From: Candidatus Avoscillospira avicola
GTDB taxonomy: Bacteria; Bacillota; Clostridia; Oscillospirales; Oscillospiraceae
Length of the DNA stretch: 64,000 bases
Reading direction: 5' to 3'
NCBI GenBank assembly: GCA_018712245.1
Contig: DVHE01000048.1
Coordinates: 57,453-121,452, forward strand
Shown: positions 18,842 to 26,738 of the stretch, in pieces
Position numbering within the stretch: the first letter of the stretch is position 1
Layout of the letters: every line of letters starts with the position of its first letter
Notes under the pieces: model-generated
What the model saw: the letters and a program-made list of their open reading frames with translations, nothing else
Database searches by the model: none
What the model was told of the DNA's origin: nothing
Position numbers and translations under genes: made by a program

Positions 18842-19006
18842 AGGGCATCACCGCACCATTGTGCCTGCGGCCTTCGCCCAATCTTTTGCCCCATCCGTGC
18901 CGTTTGAAAAGAGGGAAATACATCCAGTATTCCCGCTCTTTTCAAACGTTCGGCTGAGACAAAATCTTTGGCCGAATGCGCTTGCCAAATGATGCGCTGC
19001 TGCCCT
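18842..19006 (+). repeat. Palindromic leader element, subfamily B, copy 2
   Basis: 165 bp. The central stem here is CGTTTGAAAAGAG/CTCTTTTCAAACG: against copy 1 a T-A pair has become G-C, a base-pair-preserving change. Ends AGGGCATCACCGCACC and (reverse complement) AGGGCAGCAGCGCATC. Lies between the promoter and the ATG at 19026. Confidence 0.88.
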
Positions 19007-19025
19007 AAGAATGGAGCAATGTATT

Positions 19026-19253
19026 ATGGCTAAAATCGAAAAGACCACCATCATCGGCGACGTGCTGGACATCGCCCCCCAGACTGCCCCGCTGTTCATG
19101 GCCATCGGTATGCACTGCCTGGGCTGCCCCTCCTCCCGCGGCGAGACTGTGGAAGAGGCCTGCATGGTCCACGGTGTGGACGCCGACGCTTTCCTGGCTC
19201 AGGTGAACCGCTTCATTGAGGCCACCGAGGCTGCCGCCAAGGAGCAGCAGTAA
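19026..19253 (+). CDS. DUF1858 small Cys-containing protein
   Basis: 75 aa. DUF1858 layout: KTTIIGDVLDIAPQTAPLFMAIGMHCLGCPSSRGETVEEAC, with a CLGC pair at about residues 32-35 and a further Cys at 47. The family is often found fused to or beside redox and hybrid-cluster proteins; its biochemical role is not settled. ATG 19026 is preferred to ATG 19011 because TGGAG sits between them. Monocistronic: promoter and leader element before it, terminator 15 bp after. Neighbouring mrp suggests a link to Fe-S or thiol chemistry (inference). Confidence 0.85.
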   Translation: MAKIEKTTIIGDVLDIAPQTAPLFMAIGMHCLGCPSSRGETVEEACMVHGVDADAFLAQVNRFIEATEAAAKEQQ

Positions 19254-19267
19254 TATTCCGGCAACAG

Positions 19268-19294
19268 GGAGGACGCACGGCGTCCTCCTTTGTT
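19268..19294 (+). terminator. Terminator of DUF1858 gene
   Basis: GGAGGACGC, loop ACG, GCGTCCTCC, TTTGTT. Confidence 0.85.
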
Positions 19295-19296
19295 AT

Positions 19297-19461
19297 AGGG
19301 CATCACCGCACCATTGTGTCTGCGGCCTTCGCCCAATCTTTTGCCCCATCCGTGCAGTTATAAAAGAGGGAAATACATACAGTATTCCCGCTCTTTTAAA
19401 ACCTTCGGCTGAGACAAAATCTTTGGCCGAATGCGCTTGCCAAATGATGCGTTGCTGCCCT
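19297..19461 (+). repeat. Palindromic leader element, subfamily B, copy 3
   Basis: 165 bp, starting 3 bp after the preceding terminator. Same stem-loop as the other two with one change in the apical loop (ACATACAGTA). Ends 51 bp before the trmK ATG. No separate promoter seen between terminator and element. Confidence 0.88.
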
Positions 19462-19512
19462 TGGCTCGGTCCTGTGAGGCTAGGCCAAAATTCTGAGGGC
19501 AGGTGAAAAACC

Positions 19513-20217
19513 ATGAAAGTACCGATCTCCCGGCGGCTCCTGTGCTGTGCCGGTCTGGTGCCCGCCGGGGCCCGGGTGGCCGACGTGGGCTGCGACCACG
19601 GCTACCTGGGCATTTATCTCCTGCGAGAGGGGATCGTCCAGTGGGTGGTCGCCACGGACCTCCGGGAAAAGCCCCTCCAGAAGGCCCGCCAAAACGCCGA
19701 CCAGTTCGGCACGGCGGACCGGATGGACTTCTCCGTGGCCGACGGCCTGGCCGCTGTGGCCCCAGAGGCCGTGGACACCATCGTCATCGCCGGCATGGGC
19801 GGGGACAACATCGCCGCCATTCTGGAGGCTGCCCCCTGGGTGCGGGACCCCCAGTATACCCTGATTCTCCAGCCGCAGACCTCGGGCAACGACCTGCGGC
19901 GCTACCTGGGCCGGGCGGGGTTTTTCATCGAGACGGAGCGCCTGGTGCGCGACGGCGGCTTTCTTTATTTCACCATCCTGGCCCGCTACGGCGGCGGACG
20001 GCCCCTGACGCCGGGGGAGCAGTATCTCTCGCCGCAGCTCCTGCACAGCGGAGACCCGCTGCTGCCGGACTATTTCGACCGGATTCTGCCGGCGTTGGAG
20101 CGGACCGTGGCGGGCATCCGCGCCGGCGGCGACCAGCAAAAACTCCAATACTATCAACAGGCACTGGATGAAGTGCGGGAAATGAGGGATTCCTATGAAC
20201 GTGCAGCAGATTCTTGA
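19513..20217 (+). CDS. trmK: tRNA (adenine(22)-N1)-methyltransferase
   Basis: 234 aa. SAM-binding region VADVGCDHGYLGIYLL (about 19-34), motif IVIAGMGGDNI (about 92-102) and LQPQTSGNDLRRYL, all diagnostic for TrmK (YqfN). Methylates A22 of certain tRNAs. ATG 19513 has AGGTGAAAAACC. Overlaps the next gene by 23 nt; the trmK-nif3 pair is conserved in Firmicutes. Confidence 0.95.
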   Translation: MKVPISRRLLCCAGLVPAGARVADVGCDHGYLGIYLLREGIVQWVVATDLREKPLQKARQNADQFGTADRMDFSVADGLAAVAPEAVDTIVIAGMGGDNIAAILEAAPWVRDPQYTLILQPQTSGNDLRRYLGRAGFFIETERLVRDGGFLYFTILARYGGGRPLTPGEQYLSPQLLHSGDPLLPDYFDRILPALERTVAGIRAGGDQQKLQYYQQALDEVREMRDSYERAADS

Positions 20218-20986
20218 CTTTCTGGAGACCTTCGCGCCGGTCTCGATGAAGTACGACTGGGACAACGTGGGCCTCCTCTGCGGCAGCGCCGGGCAGGAAG
20301 TCCATAAGATTTTGGTGGCCCTGGACCCCTTTGAGGGCGTCTGCCGGGAGGCAGCGGAGAAGGGGGCGGACCTGATCGTCACCCACCACCCGCTGATTTT
20401 CCACCCCCGCAAGGCCGTCACCGACGGCGACGACGTGGGCCGCTCCATCCTCTTCCTGGCCCAAAACGGCATTTCCGCCATCAACGCCCACACCAATCTG
20501 GACTGCGCCCCCGGCGGCGTCAACGATGTCCTGGCCGAGACCCTGGGCCTGAGGGAGATCCGGGTGCTGGAGCCCATGGGGGAGGACAGCCAGGGAAGGC
20601 CCTGGGGCCTCCTGCGGGCCGGCACCGTGGATCAGCAGCCGCTGGAGGCGTTCCTGGCCCAGGTCAAGGCCCGGCTCCAGGCCCAGGGCCTGCGGTACGT
20701 GGACGGCGGCAAACCGGTCCAAACCGTGGCGGTGGGCGGCGGCGCCTGCGCCGACGAGCTGCCGGCGGTGCTGCGCGCCGGGTGTGACACCTTCGTCACC
20801 GCCGACGTCAAGTACAACGAATTTTACGACGCCAAGGCCGCCGGGGTGAACCTCATCGATGCGGGCCACTTCGCCACGGAAAACCCGGTGGTGGCCGTGC
20901 TGGCGGCGAAGCTCCGGGCCGCTTTTCCGCAAATTCCTGTGGAATGTGCCGAAAACCACCGGGACTACATGAATTTCTACGGTTGA
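20195..20986 (+). CDS. Nif3-like dinuclear metal center protein
   Basis: 263 aa. Conserved metal ligands: THHPLIFHP (about 64), NAHTNLDCAPGGVND (about 91), ADVKYNEFYDA (about 204) and DAGHFATEN (about 223). Folds as a toroidal hexamer with two metals per subunit; function of the YqfO family is unsettled, GTP cyclohydrolase-like activity has been proposed. This version lacks the long insertion domain found in B. subtilis YqfO (about 370 aa). Coupled to trmK. Confidence 0.93.
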   Translation: MNVQQILDFLETFAPVSMKYDWDNVGLLCGSAGQEVHKILVALDPFEGVCREAAEKGADLIVTHHPLIFHPRKAVTDGDDVGRSILFLAQNGISAINAHTNLDCAPGGVNDVLAETLGLREIRVLEPMGEDSQGRPWGLLRAGTVDQQPLEAFLAQVKARLQAQGLRYVDGGKPVQTVAVGGGACADELPAVLRAGCDTFVTADVKYNEFYDAKAAGVNLIDAGHFATENPVVAVLAAKLRAAFPQIPVECAENHRDYMNFYG

Positions 20987-20989
20987 TAG

Positions 20990-21018
20990 TTGATTTTTGC
21001 CCCGAGAAATGGTAAAAT
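20990..21018 (+). promoter_or_regulatory. Promoter of yebC
   Basis: TTGATT 20990-20995, 17-bp spacer, TAAAAT 21013-21018. Confidence 0.8.
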
Positions 21019-21059
21019 ATCGGGAGAATTTTGACTAGACCGAGAAGGGAAGAGCATCG

Positions 21060-21794
21060 ATGTCAGGACATTCTAAATGGCATAACATTCAAAAGACCAA
21101 GGGCGCGCAGGACGCCAAGCGGGCCAATATGTTCACCAAGATCTCCAAGGAGATGATCGTGGCGGTGAAGGAGGGTGGCAGCGCCGATCCGGCCAACAAC
21201 TCCCGCCTGGCCACCGTCATCACCAAGGCCCGGGCTGCCAATATGCCCAACGACAATATCAAGCGCGTGCTGGAGAAGGCCTCCGGCGCCGGCTCCGGCG
21301 ACAACTACGAGTCCATCACCTACGAAGGTTACGGCCCCAGCGGCGTGGCCGTTATCGTCGAGACCATGACCGACTCCCGCAACCGCACCGCTTCGGATAT
21401 GCGCCACTATTTCGATAAGTTCGGCAAGGGCCTGGGCGCTTCCGGCTGCGTGTCCTGGAGCTTCGACAAGAAGGGCGTGGTCGTCATCGACAACGAGGAT
21501 GGCGACTATGAAGAGGACGCCGTGATGATGGACGCTCTGGATGCCGGCGCGGCTGACTTCCAGGCCGAGGGCGACGTCTTTGAGATCTACACCGAGCCCG
21601 ACGACTTCAACGCCGTCACCGAAGCCCTGACCCAGAAGGGCTACAGCTTCGTCTCCGCCCAGATCGAGATGGTGCCCCAGAACTATCAGAAGCTGGAGAG
21701 CGAAGAGGACATCAAGAACATGGAAAAGCTCATCGATATGCTGGAGGACGACGACGACGTCCAGAACATCTGGCACAACTGGGATCAGGACTGA
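21060..21794 (+). CDS. yebC: YebC/PmpR family protein
   Basis: 244 aa, full length. N-terminal MSGHSKWHNIQKTKGAQD signature, GYGPSGVAVIVE and the acidic C-terminus. Long annotated as a transcriptional regulator; recent work on the family shows a role in translation of proline stretches for some members, so the precise role here is open. Own promoter, RBS GAAGGGAAGAGC and a strong terminator: single-gene unit. Confidence 0.95.
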   Translation: MSGHSKWHNIQKTKGAQDAKRANMFTKISKEMIVAVKEGGSADPANNSRLATVITKARAANMPNDNIKRVLEKASGAGSGDNYESITYEGYGPSGVAVIVETMTDSRNRTASDMRHYFDKFGKGLGASGCVSWSFDKKGVVVIDNEDGDYEEDAVMMDALDAGAADFQAEGDVFEIYTEPDDFNAVTEALTQKGYSFVSAQIEMVPQNYQKLESEEDIKNMEKLIDMLEDDDDVQNIWHNWDQD

Positions 21795-21810
21795 GCTTGC
21801 GTGAGAATCA

Positions 21811-21848
21811 AAACCCGCGGCAGCCACATGGGCTGCCGCGGGTTTGTC
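21811..21848. terminator. Terminator between yebC and convergent XRE gene
   Basis: AAACCCGCGGCAGCC, loop ACAT, GGCTGCCGCGGGTTT; serves both strands. Confidence 0.88.
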
Positions 21849-21849
21849 A

Positions 21850-22272
21850 CTAGCAGAGGGTCTCCTCGTCCTCGGAAAAGAGGGCGTCGTTGATGGCCGG
21901 GAGTGTTTGGCCGTGGGCCATGCCGTAGAGGATGATGGCGTCCCGGCGGTTTTTGGCGTAGAGCTGCGCCCAGCCGCACTGCTTCAAAAGGAACTGCGTC
22001 TCCTCCAGGGAGGCCGAGAGACCGATGCACAGGCAGATCAGCCGATTGCGGGAGGGATTGCGCCGTCCCGCGAAAATCTGGTGGAGATAGATTTCGCTCA
22101 TGCCGGCCCTGCGGGCCAGGGTGGCCTTGGAAATGCGCTTCTTGGCCAGCAGGCGGCCCAGCAATTCCCGGACGCTTTCGTGGGAAAAGGAATCTTCGTG
22201 GTCGGAGAGAAACGCCTGCAGATTGGGCGCATCCATCAGCGCCTGCCGCAAATCGTCCGTTTCATGGGGCAA
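21850..22272 (-). CDS. XRE-family regulator paired with kinase-like gene
   Basis: 140 aa. Helix-turn-helix at about 40-95 (ISKATLARRAGMSEIYLHQIFAGRRNPSR) followed by LLKQCGWAQLYAKNRRDAII, a C-terminal extension I have seen described only as part of uncharacterised HTH proteins. The start is TTG at 22272 with GGTGATG upstream; the frame is closed by a stop just before it. Divergent from the kinase gene; the shared 110-bp region has a perfect ATATAAT-TGTT-ATTATAT palindrome. Likely autoregulates and controls the kinase operon (inference). Confidence 0.82.
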   Translation of the reverse strand: MPHETDDLRQALMDAPNLQAFLSDHEDSFSHESVRELLGRLLAKKRISKATLARRAGMSEIYLHQIFAGRRNPSRNRLICLCIGLSASLEETQFLLKQCGWAQLYAKNRRDAIILYGMAHGQTLPAINDALFSEDEETLC

Positions 22273-22298
22273 TGCACATCACCGCCTTTACAAAATAC

Positions 22299-22327
22299 CT
22301 GTCAATTTATATAATTGTTATTATATT
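22299..22327 (+). promoter_or_regulatory. Kinase-operon promoter with overlapping palindrome
   Basis: CTGTCA 22299-22304, 17-bp spacer, TATATT 22322-22327. The perfect inverted repeat ATATAAT-TGTT-ATTATAT (22309-22326) covers the spacer and -10, a classic repressor position. Confidence 0.7.
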
Positions 22328-22382
22328 ACCGTCGATAGCATGGAAAATCAATATGCCCACAGCATAGGGCGAGGGGGAGAAT

Positions 22383-23090
22383 ATGGAACTCTATACCAGC
22401 TTGCTGGAGGCGTTGGAGCGGGAATATGACACGATTCGCTGCCTCAAAGAAAGCCCCCGGGGCTGCGTGACGCTGCTGCGCCACCGGCAAAGCGGCACAC
22501 GGCTGCTCTTCCGTCGCTTCACCGGGAGCGGTGCGGTGTACCGGCGGCTGCTGCCTCTTTCCTCGCCCCATCTGCCGCAGATTCTGGAGGTGGCGGAGGC
22601 CGGGGACCAGGTGGCCGTGGTGGAGGAATACGTGGAGGGGGACACCCTCTCCAGCCTCCTGGAGGCGGAGTGCCTTCGGCCTGCCGTGGCCCGGCGCATC
22701 GCCCGGGAGCTCTGCCAGGCGCTGTGGGTGCTGCACGGCCTGGGCGCCGTCCACCGGGACGTGAAGCCGGAGAATGTGATCCTGCGGGGCAGCGAGGCCG
22801 TTCTCATCGACTTTGACGCCTCCCGGCTGGTAAAACCCCGGCAGGAGGCCGATACCCAGGTGCTGGGCACCACGGGTTACGCCCCGCCGGAGCAGTACGG
22901 CCTCTCCCAGACCGATGGCCGGGCGGACATCTACGCCCTGGGTGTCCTCCTGAACGTGATGCTGACCGGGCAGCACCCCTCCCGGGCGCTGGCGGGCGGG
23001 CAGCTGGGCCGGGTGGTGCGCAAATGCACGATGATGAATCCGCAGAACCGCTACCCAGATGTGCTGCGGCTGATGGAAGCGCTGGGGTGA
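22383..23090 (+). CDS. Serine/threonine protein kinase-like protein
   Basis: 235 aa, a small kinase domain without membrane segment. Catalytic loop HRDVKPENV (about 122), metal-binding DFD in place of DFG (about 142), GTTGYAPPEQYG and DGRADIYALGVLL are intact. The glycine-rich loop is degenerate (ESPRGCVTLL) and the beta-3 Lys position appears to be Arg (LLFRRF, 44-45), so ATP use is altered or Lys is supplied elsewhere. Divergent from an XRE regulator and 13 bp before the zinc-ribbon membrane protein, which could be a substrate or sensor. Confidence 0.88.
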   Translation: MELYTSLLEALEREYDTIRCLKESPRGCVTLLRHRQSGTRLLFRRFTGSGAVYRRLLPLSSPHLPQILEVAEAGDQVAVVEEYVEGDTLSSLLEAECLRPAVARRIARELCQALWVLHGLGAVHRDVKPENVILRGSEAVLIDFDASRLVKPRQEADTQVLGTTGYAPPEQYGLSQTDGRADIYALGVLLNVMLTGQHPSRALAGGQLGRVVRKCTMMNPQNRYPDVLRLMEALG

Positions 23091-23103
23091 GAAAGGAGAA
23101 ACC

Positions 23104-24354
23104 ATGGAAAAGCAATGCTGGAACTGCGGCGCCACGCTGCCGGAGGCGGCGTCCTTCTGCCCCCACTGCGCCAAGAGCCAGGTGGAGCGCCGGGCGGTGC
23201 GTCCGCCGCGGCGCTGGAGAAAGGGCCTGCTGGTCGCGCTGGCGGTGCTGGTGCTGGCCGCGGCAGGCCTTGCCTGGGCACTGCACAAACCCGCCCCGCC
23301 GCAGCGCTACGAGGGCGGGGCAGAACTCAGCTATCCGGCGGACGGGCATGCATACCAGCTGCTGCTGACCTTCGCCATCACCGAGGGCGTGGCGCGGCAG
23401 CCCCAGGAGCTGGCGTCCGCCGTGGTGGCCGACGGGGAGTCCTACGCCTTCCCCTCCCAGCTTCACGTCTATGAGGCGGGAAACGAGGCCGATGTGACGG
23501 AGACCTTCCTGGAGTTGGTGGAGGACTACACCCTGGAGACCATCCCCGAGGCGGGGGCCAAGGCCATGTGGTTCTCCCCGCCGGGCCGCCAGGAGAGCTT
23601 CCCCTATGCCGCCCTGATGGCGGACATCCACTACGACAACGCCTGTGGCACCAACCGCGTCCGCTGGACGCTCCAGATGAAAAACGGCGACACCATCGTC
23701 CTGGAACACGCCGTCCGCGCGGAGCCCCAGCCCTCGATCAACTATTACTATGAAGAGGTGGAGATGGGCACCGTGGAGGCGCTGCAAGCCCTGCTGGACG
23801 AGATCGCCCGGGAAGTGGACCCTCAGACGGCGGTCAGCCTCTATCTACCGCCGGTGACGTATCAGGGCGGCATCACCATGCGGGATCGCTCTTACGCCCT
23901 CCACGGCAGCACCGATGGGGAAAACCAAACCACCTTCACCGGCACCGTATACGTGGAGACCATGCAGCCGCAGATCGCAGAGCTGACCGGCCTGTGCTTT
24001 TCCGGGCAGGGCGGGATTGGCCTCTCCGCATCAGACGGCGTGATGCTCCTGGGCTGCGCCTTCTCCGGCTGGGGGACTGCCGCCCTGGCCAGGGACGGGG
24101 CCTGGATTGTCGCGCAGGACTGCGCCTTTTCCGACAATGGAACAGGCCTGCACTTTGAAAGCAATCAATCCGGCTTTAGCGCGCCGGGCTATTACAACAA
24201 CCGCTTCGAAGACAACGAGACGGCCATCCGTATTCTGGCCCTGCGGGGATCGGAGGTCCTAGACTTCACCGGCTCGGTATTCACCGGCAACGGCGTGGAC
24301 CTGGACAACCCGGCGGATCACCCGGTGGACCTGTCCGGGGCCACCCAGGAGTGA
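23104..24354 (+). CDS. Zinc-ribbon, single-pass membrane protein with beta-helix domain
   Basis: 416 aa. Cytoplasmic zinc ribbon CWNCG...CPHC (residues 5-23), basic stretch, one membrane helix (about 39-58), an unknown extracytoplasmic domain (about 70-240) and a right-handed beta-helix-like C-terminus (about 260-410) with the recurring pattern of short hydrophobic rungs (GLCFSGQGGIGLSASDGVMLL; CAFSGWG; CAFSDNGTGL; SVFTGNGVDL). Membrane topology places the ribbon with the kinase and the beta-helix outside. RBS AGAAAGGAG. No enzyme motif recognised. Confidence 0.82.
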   Translation: MEKQCWNCGATLPEAASFCPHCAKSQVERRAVRPPRRWRKGLLVALAVLVLAAAGLAWALHKPAPPQRYEGGAELSYPADGHAYQLLLTFAITEGVARQPQELASAVVADGESYAFPSQLHVYEAGNEADVTETFLELVEDYTLETIPEAGAKAMWFSPPGRQESFPYAALMADIHYDNACGTNRVRWTLQMKNGDTIVLEHAVRAEPQPSINYYYEEVEMGTVEALQALLDEIAREVDPQTAVSLYLPPVTYQGGITMRDRSYALHGSTDGENQTTFTGTVYVETMQPQIAELTGLCFSGQGGIGLSASDGVMLLGCAFSGWGTAALARDGAWIVAQDCAFSDNGTGLHFESNQSGFSAPGYYNNRFEDNETAIRILALRGSEVLDFTGSVFTGNGVDLDNPADHPVDLSGATQE

Positions 24355-24556
24355 CGGCCCGGGGGCATCCTGCGCCTGCGGGTTCGGGCCGATGTGGGCA
24401 TCGGCCCCTACGGAGCGCCCGCGGCACCCGCACCGACCGTAGATAACGCGCATCGCGCGTCCGCTCCCCCGCGCTTCCTGCCGCGCCTGCGGCAAGCACA
24501 GCGGGAAGCGGCGGGCCTGCTGTAAAAACAAAATTTACCAAAACGTTCGCCGATAA
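24355..24556. repeat. Intergenic hairpins after beta-helix gene
   Basis: An inverted-orientation CGGGCCGATG/CATCGGCCCCTACGG unit at 24387-24412 and a GCGCATCGCGCGTCCG unit at 24448-24464. No gene. Confidence 0.7.
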
Positions 24557-24598
24557 AAGACCGTGAAACTTCATGCTGGGAGCTTCACGGTCTTTTTG
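24557..24598 (+). terminator. Intrinsic terminator of kinase operon
   Basis: AAGACCGTGAA ... TTCACGGTCTTTTT with loop around CTTCATGCTGGGAGC. Confidence 0.85.
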
Positions 24599-24674
24599 TC
24601 ACGCAATGATGTCCCCGTTAGGCGCAAAAGCTGTATTTTGCGACTGGCCCGTCGATGCCTATGCTGCCGGTTAA

Positions 24675-24703
24675 TTGTTTTGCAGGACGGAAGGGGATAT
24701 ACT
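24675..24703 (+). promoter_or_regulatory. Promoter of lipoprotein gene
   Basis: TTGTTT 24675-24680, 17-bp spacer, TATACT 24698-24703. Confidence 0.65.
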
Positions 24704-24777
24704 GATACGAAACAGCCCTGCAGGCAATTCGGCAGAGAAAAACGCAGCCGCGCGGGGAAGATTGGGAGGCATCTTGG

Positions 24778-25986
24778 ATGAAACGAATTGTAGCGTTATG
24801 GCTGGCAGCGGTGCTGTGCCTGTCTCTGGCGGCCTGCGGGAAGCAGGCGGCGGAGCTGGAGAAAACGGAAGACATCCAAACGGAGACAGAGCAAACGCCT
24901 GCCGGCGCTGGAGAAACGGAGCCGGAGGCAGAACCGCTGGAGATCGAGGCCGAGCTGGATGCGCCGGAGGAGACGCCGGAGGCGGAAGTACCGGCACTGA
25001 CCGCGACGCCCCTGGCCCTGGGAGATCAGATCGAAACAGCGCAATTTACCATGACTTTTGACACGCTGGAGCTGCTGCCGGAATACGACGTCCGGCTGAG
25101 CGAGAATTCCTCAATGTCGTGCTATGTGGAGGAGGGGTACCAGCTGCTGCTGGTCAAGGGGCACTTGACCAATACGGGCATGTCCGTCATCTCCCAAAGT
25201 GCCTTTTACTGCTCCGCTACGGTGAACGGAGAATATGTGGTGGATGGCTACGATGTGGACCTCCTGTTTATCCGAGATAAATACTTTGAAGTCGACCCGT
25301 ACACGGACGTGGACTATCTCCTCTATATCAATGTCCCGAACAAGCTGGCGGAACTCTTTGAAACAGTTACGTTCGAGATTGGCTTTAAGGACGACCTGGG
25401 CATGCTGACGACCACCTATAACGTGGACGGCACCGAGACGGTGGACTACGAGAACCTCTACGCCCTGACGGCGACACTGTCCGGCGCCGCTCCACAGAGC
25501 AGCGCTGCGTCTGAGACCGCTGCCACGGAGACCGCTGCCACGGAGACCGCCGCTCAGACGATTACTCTGGGCGATACGATCATCGCCGCGGACTATGAGT
25601 TTACCCTGACCAATGTGGAATTTTCCTACGAAGTTTTGCCGCCCAACACCAGCAGCGTTTACACCAGCTATCCGGCGGACAGCGGGAAGGTCTATGTCGA
25701 TGTGTCTGCCGACGTGAAGAACACCATGGAGCGGAACATTCGCATGGACGAGCTGTTCACTGTCTCCGCGTGCTATGACGGCAAGTATCAGTACCCCGGC
25801 TTTACCGTGGTGGGGGACGACAACCAGTTTATTTGGGCCAGCAGCTATACAGCCGCCCTGCCGCTGGAGACCTGCAAGGCCCATGGCCTCATCGAGTGCC
25901 CGGTGGAGGTGGACACCTCCGGGAAATCCGTGGTGGTGACCATTGAAATCGATGGTGTGCCGTACGAGTATGTCCTGCGGGCGTAA
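24778..25986 (+). CDS. Lipoprotein with two DUF4352-like domains
   Basis: 402 aa. Lipobox LSLAACG places the modified Cys at about residue 21; then an acidic Glu-rich linker (about 25-78). Two domains of similar design follow: about 80-230 and 260-402, each opening with a LGDxI...A.(Y/F)xFTL-like strand and including hydrophobic beta segments typical of the Ig-like telokin fold (DUF4352/5067). A TAATETAATETAAQT linker repeats between them. Surface-exposed, function unknown. Monocistronic, with promoter and terminator. Confidence 0.8.
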   Translation: MKRIVALWLAAVLCLSLAACGKQAAELEKTEDIQTETEQTPAGAGETEPEAEPLEIEAELDAPEETPEAEVPALTATPLALGDQIETAQFTMTFDTLELLPEYDVRLSENSSMSCYVEEGYQLLLVKGHLTNTGMSVISQSAFYCSATVNGEYVVDGYDVDLLFIRDKYFEVDPYTDVDYLLYINVPNKLAELFETVTFEIGFKDDLGMLTTTYNVDGTETVDYENLYALTATLSGAAPQSSAASETAATETAATETAAQTITLGDTIIAADYEFTLTNVEFSYEVLPPNTSSVYTSYPADSGKVYVDVSADVKNTMERNIRMDELFTVSACYDGKYQYPGFTVVGDDNQFIWASSYTAALPLETCKAHGLIECPVEVDTSGKSVVVTIEIDGVPYEYVLRA

Positions 25987-26032
25987 ATCAAGACAGCTTC
26001 TGAGGGCGGGAGAAATCACCGCCATCTATTTA

Positions 26033-26070
26033 ACGGCCCCGCCGATCATGTAGATCGGCGGGGCCGTTCT
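26033..26070. terminator. Terminator after lipoprotein gene
   Basis: ACGGCCCCGCCGATC, loop ATGTA, GATCGGCGGGGCCGT, then TCTG. Confidence 0.8.
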
Positions 26071-26194
26071 GCGATCCTGTCCGGGTGCGGTTGCGCTTCA
26101 GGGGAAGATGTGGTATGCTGTTATACTGAGGTTCCAGCTGCAAACTGCCCCGCCGGCGGTATCGCCGCCAGCAGGGCAGAAGGGCGCGGACGCA

Positions 26195-26524
26195 CTATGA
26201 CATGGTCAGCCGGGAGAGCTGCTCCAGAAGACTCAGCGCGATGGGCTTGACCTCCGGCGCGCAGGCACGGAAAATCTGCACCACCCGCTCTGCCTGGTAC
26301 TGCTGGGATTCCGGTGCGATGTCCGAGAGCAGCGTACCCAGGTCGCAGCCTACGGCGCCGCACAGAGCGGCCAGCGTGTCCAGCGTGGGCTTGGCATGGC
26401 CGTTTTCAATTTTGGAGAGGTAAATCGGCGTGATTTCCGCCGCTTCCGCCGCAGCCTCCTGGGTGAGCTTCGCCGCTTCCCGGCTCCGCTTGAGCCGGGC
26501 GTCGATGAGTTTGTAGTCAACCAT
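26195..26524 (-). CDS. XRE-family transcriptional regulator
   Basis: 109 aa from ATG 26524 (a GTG 12 bp earlier is possible). HTH at about 10-65 (LKRSREAAKLTQEAAAEAA, TPIYLSKIENGHAKPTLDTL); the C-terminus is a short helical tail. Divergent from the two-component operon across 215 bp. Target unknown. Confidence 0.85.
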   Translation of the reverse strand: MVDYKLIDARLKRSREAAKLTQEAAAEAAEITPIYLSKIENGHAKPTLDTLAALCGAVGCDLGTLLSDIAPESQQYQAERVVQIFRACAPEVKPIALSLLEQLSRLTMS

Positions 26525-26586
26525 CCCTATCACCACTTTAAGTTTAACATGGTAATTCTGACAGGTTAATAAATTTGCTGTTTAAC

Positions 26587-26615
26587 TTGCACTGCTTGTT
26601 TAAATGCGCTATACT
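26587..26615 (+). promoter_or_regulatory. Promoter of two-component operon
   Basis: TTGCAC 26587-26592, 17-bp spacer, TATACT 26610-26615. AT-rich TTAACTTG/TTGTTTAA words nearby. Confidence 0.7.
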
Positions 26616-26738
26616 TATTTTACCCATGTGCCGAAAAATATGCTGAAAACGGGCGCAGGAGTGAAACCAGAGGCCCGGTTTTTGCGTCTAAGAGAGATAG
26701 AGTCGCTGACGAAAGGCCGGGAGACAGGAGGAAAAGCA

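Noticed and set aside
18615..19512. Insertion sequence
   Set aside because: The repeated elements have inverted ends but no transposase ORF; they are too short to encode one.
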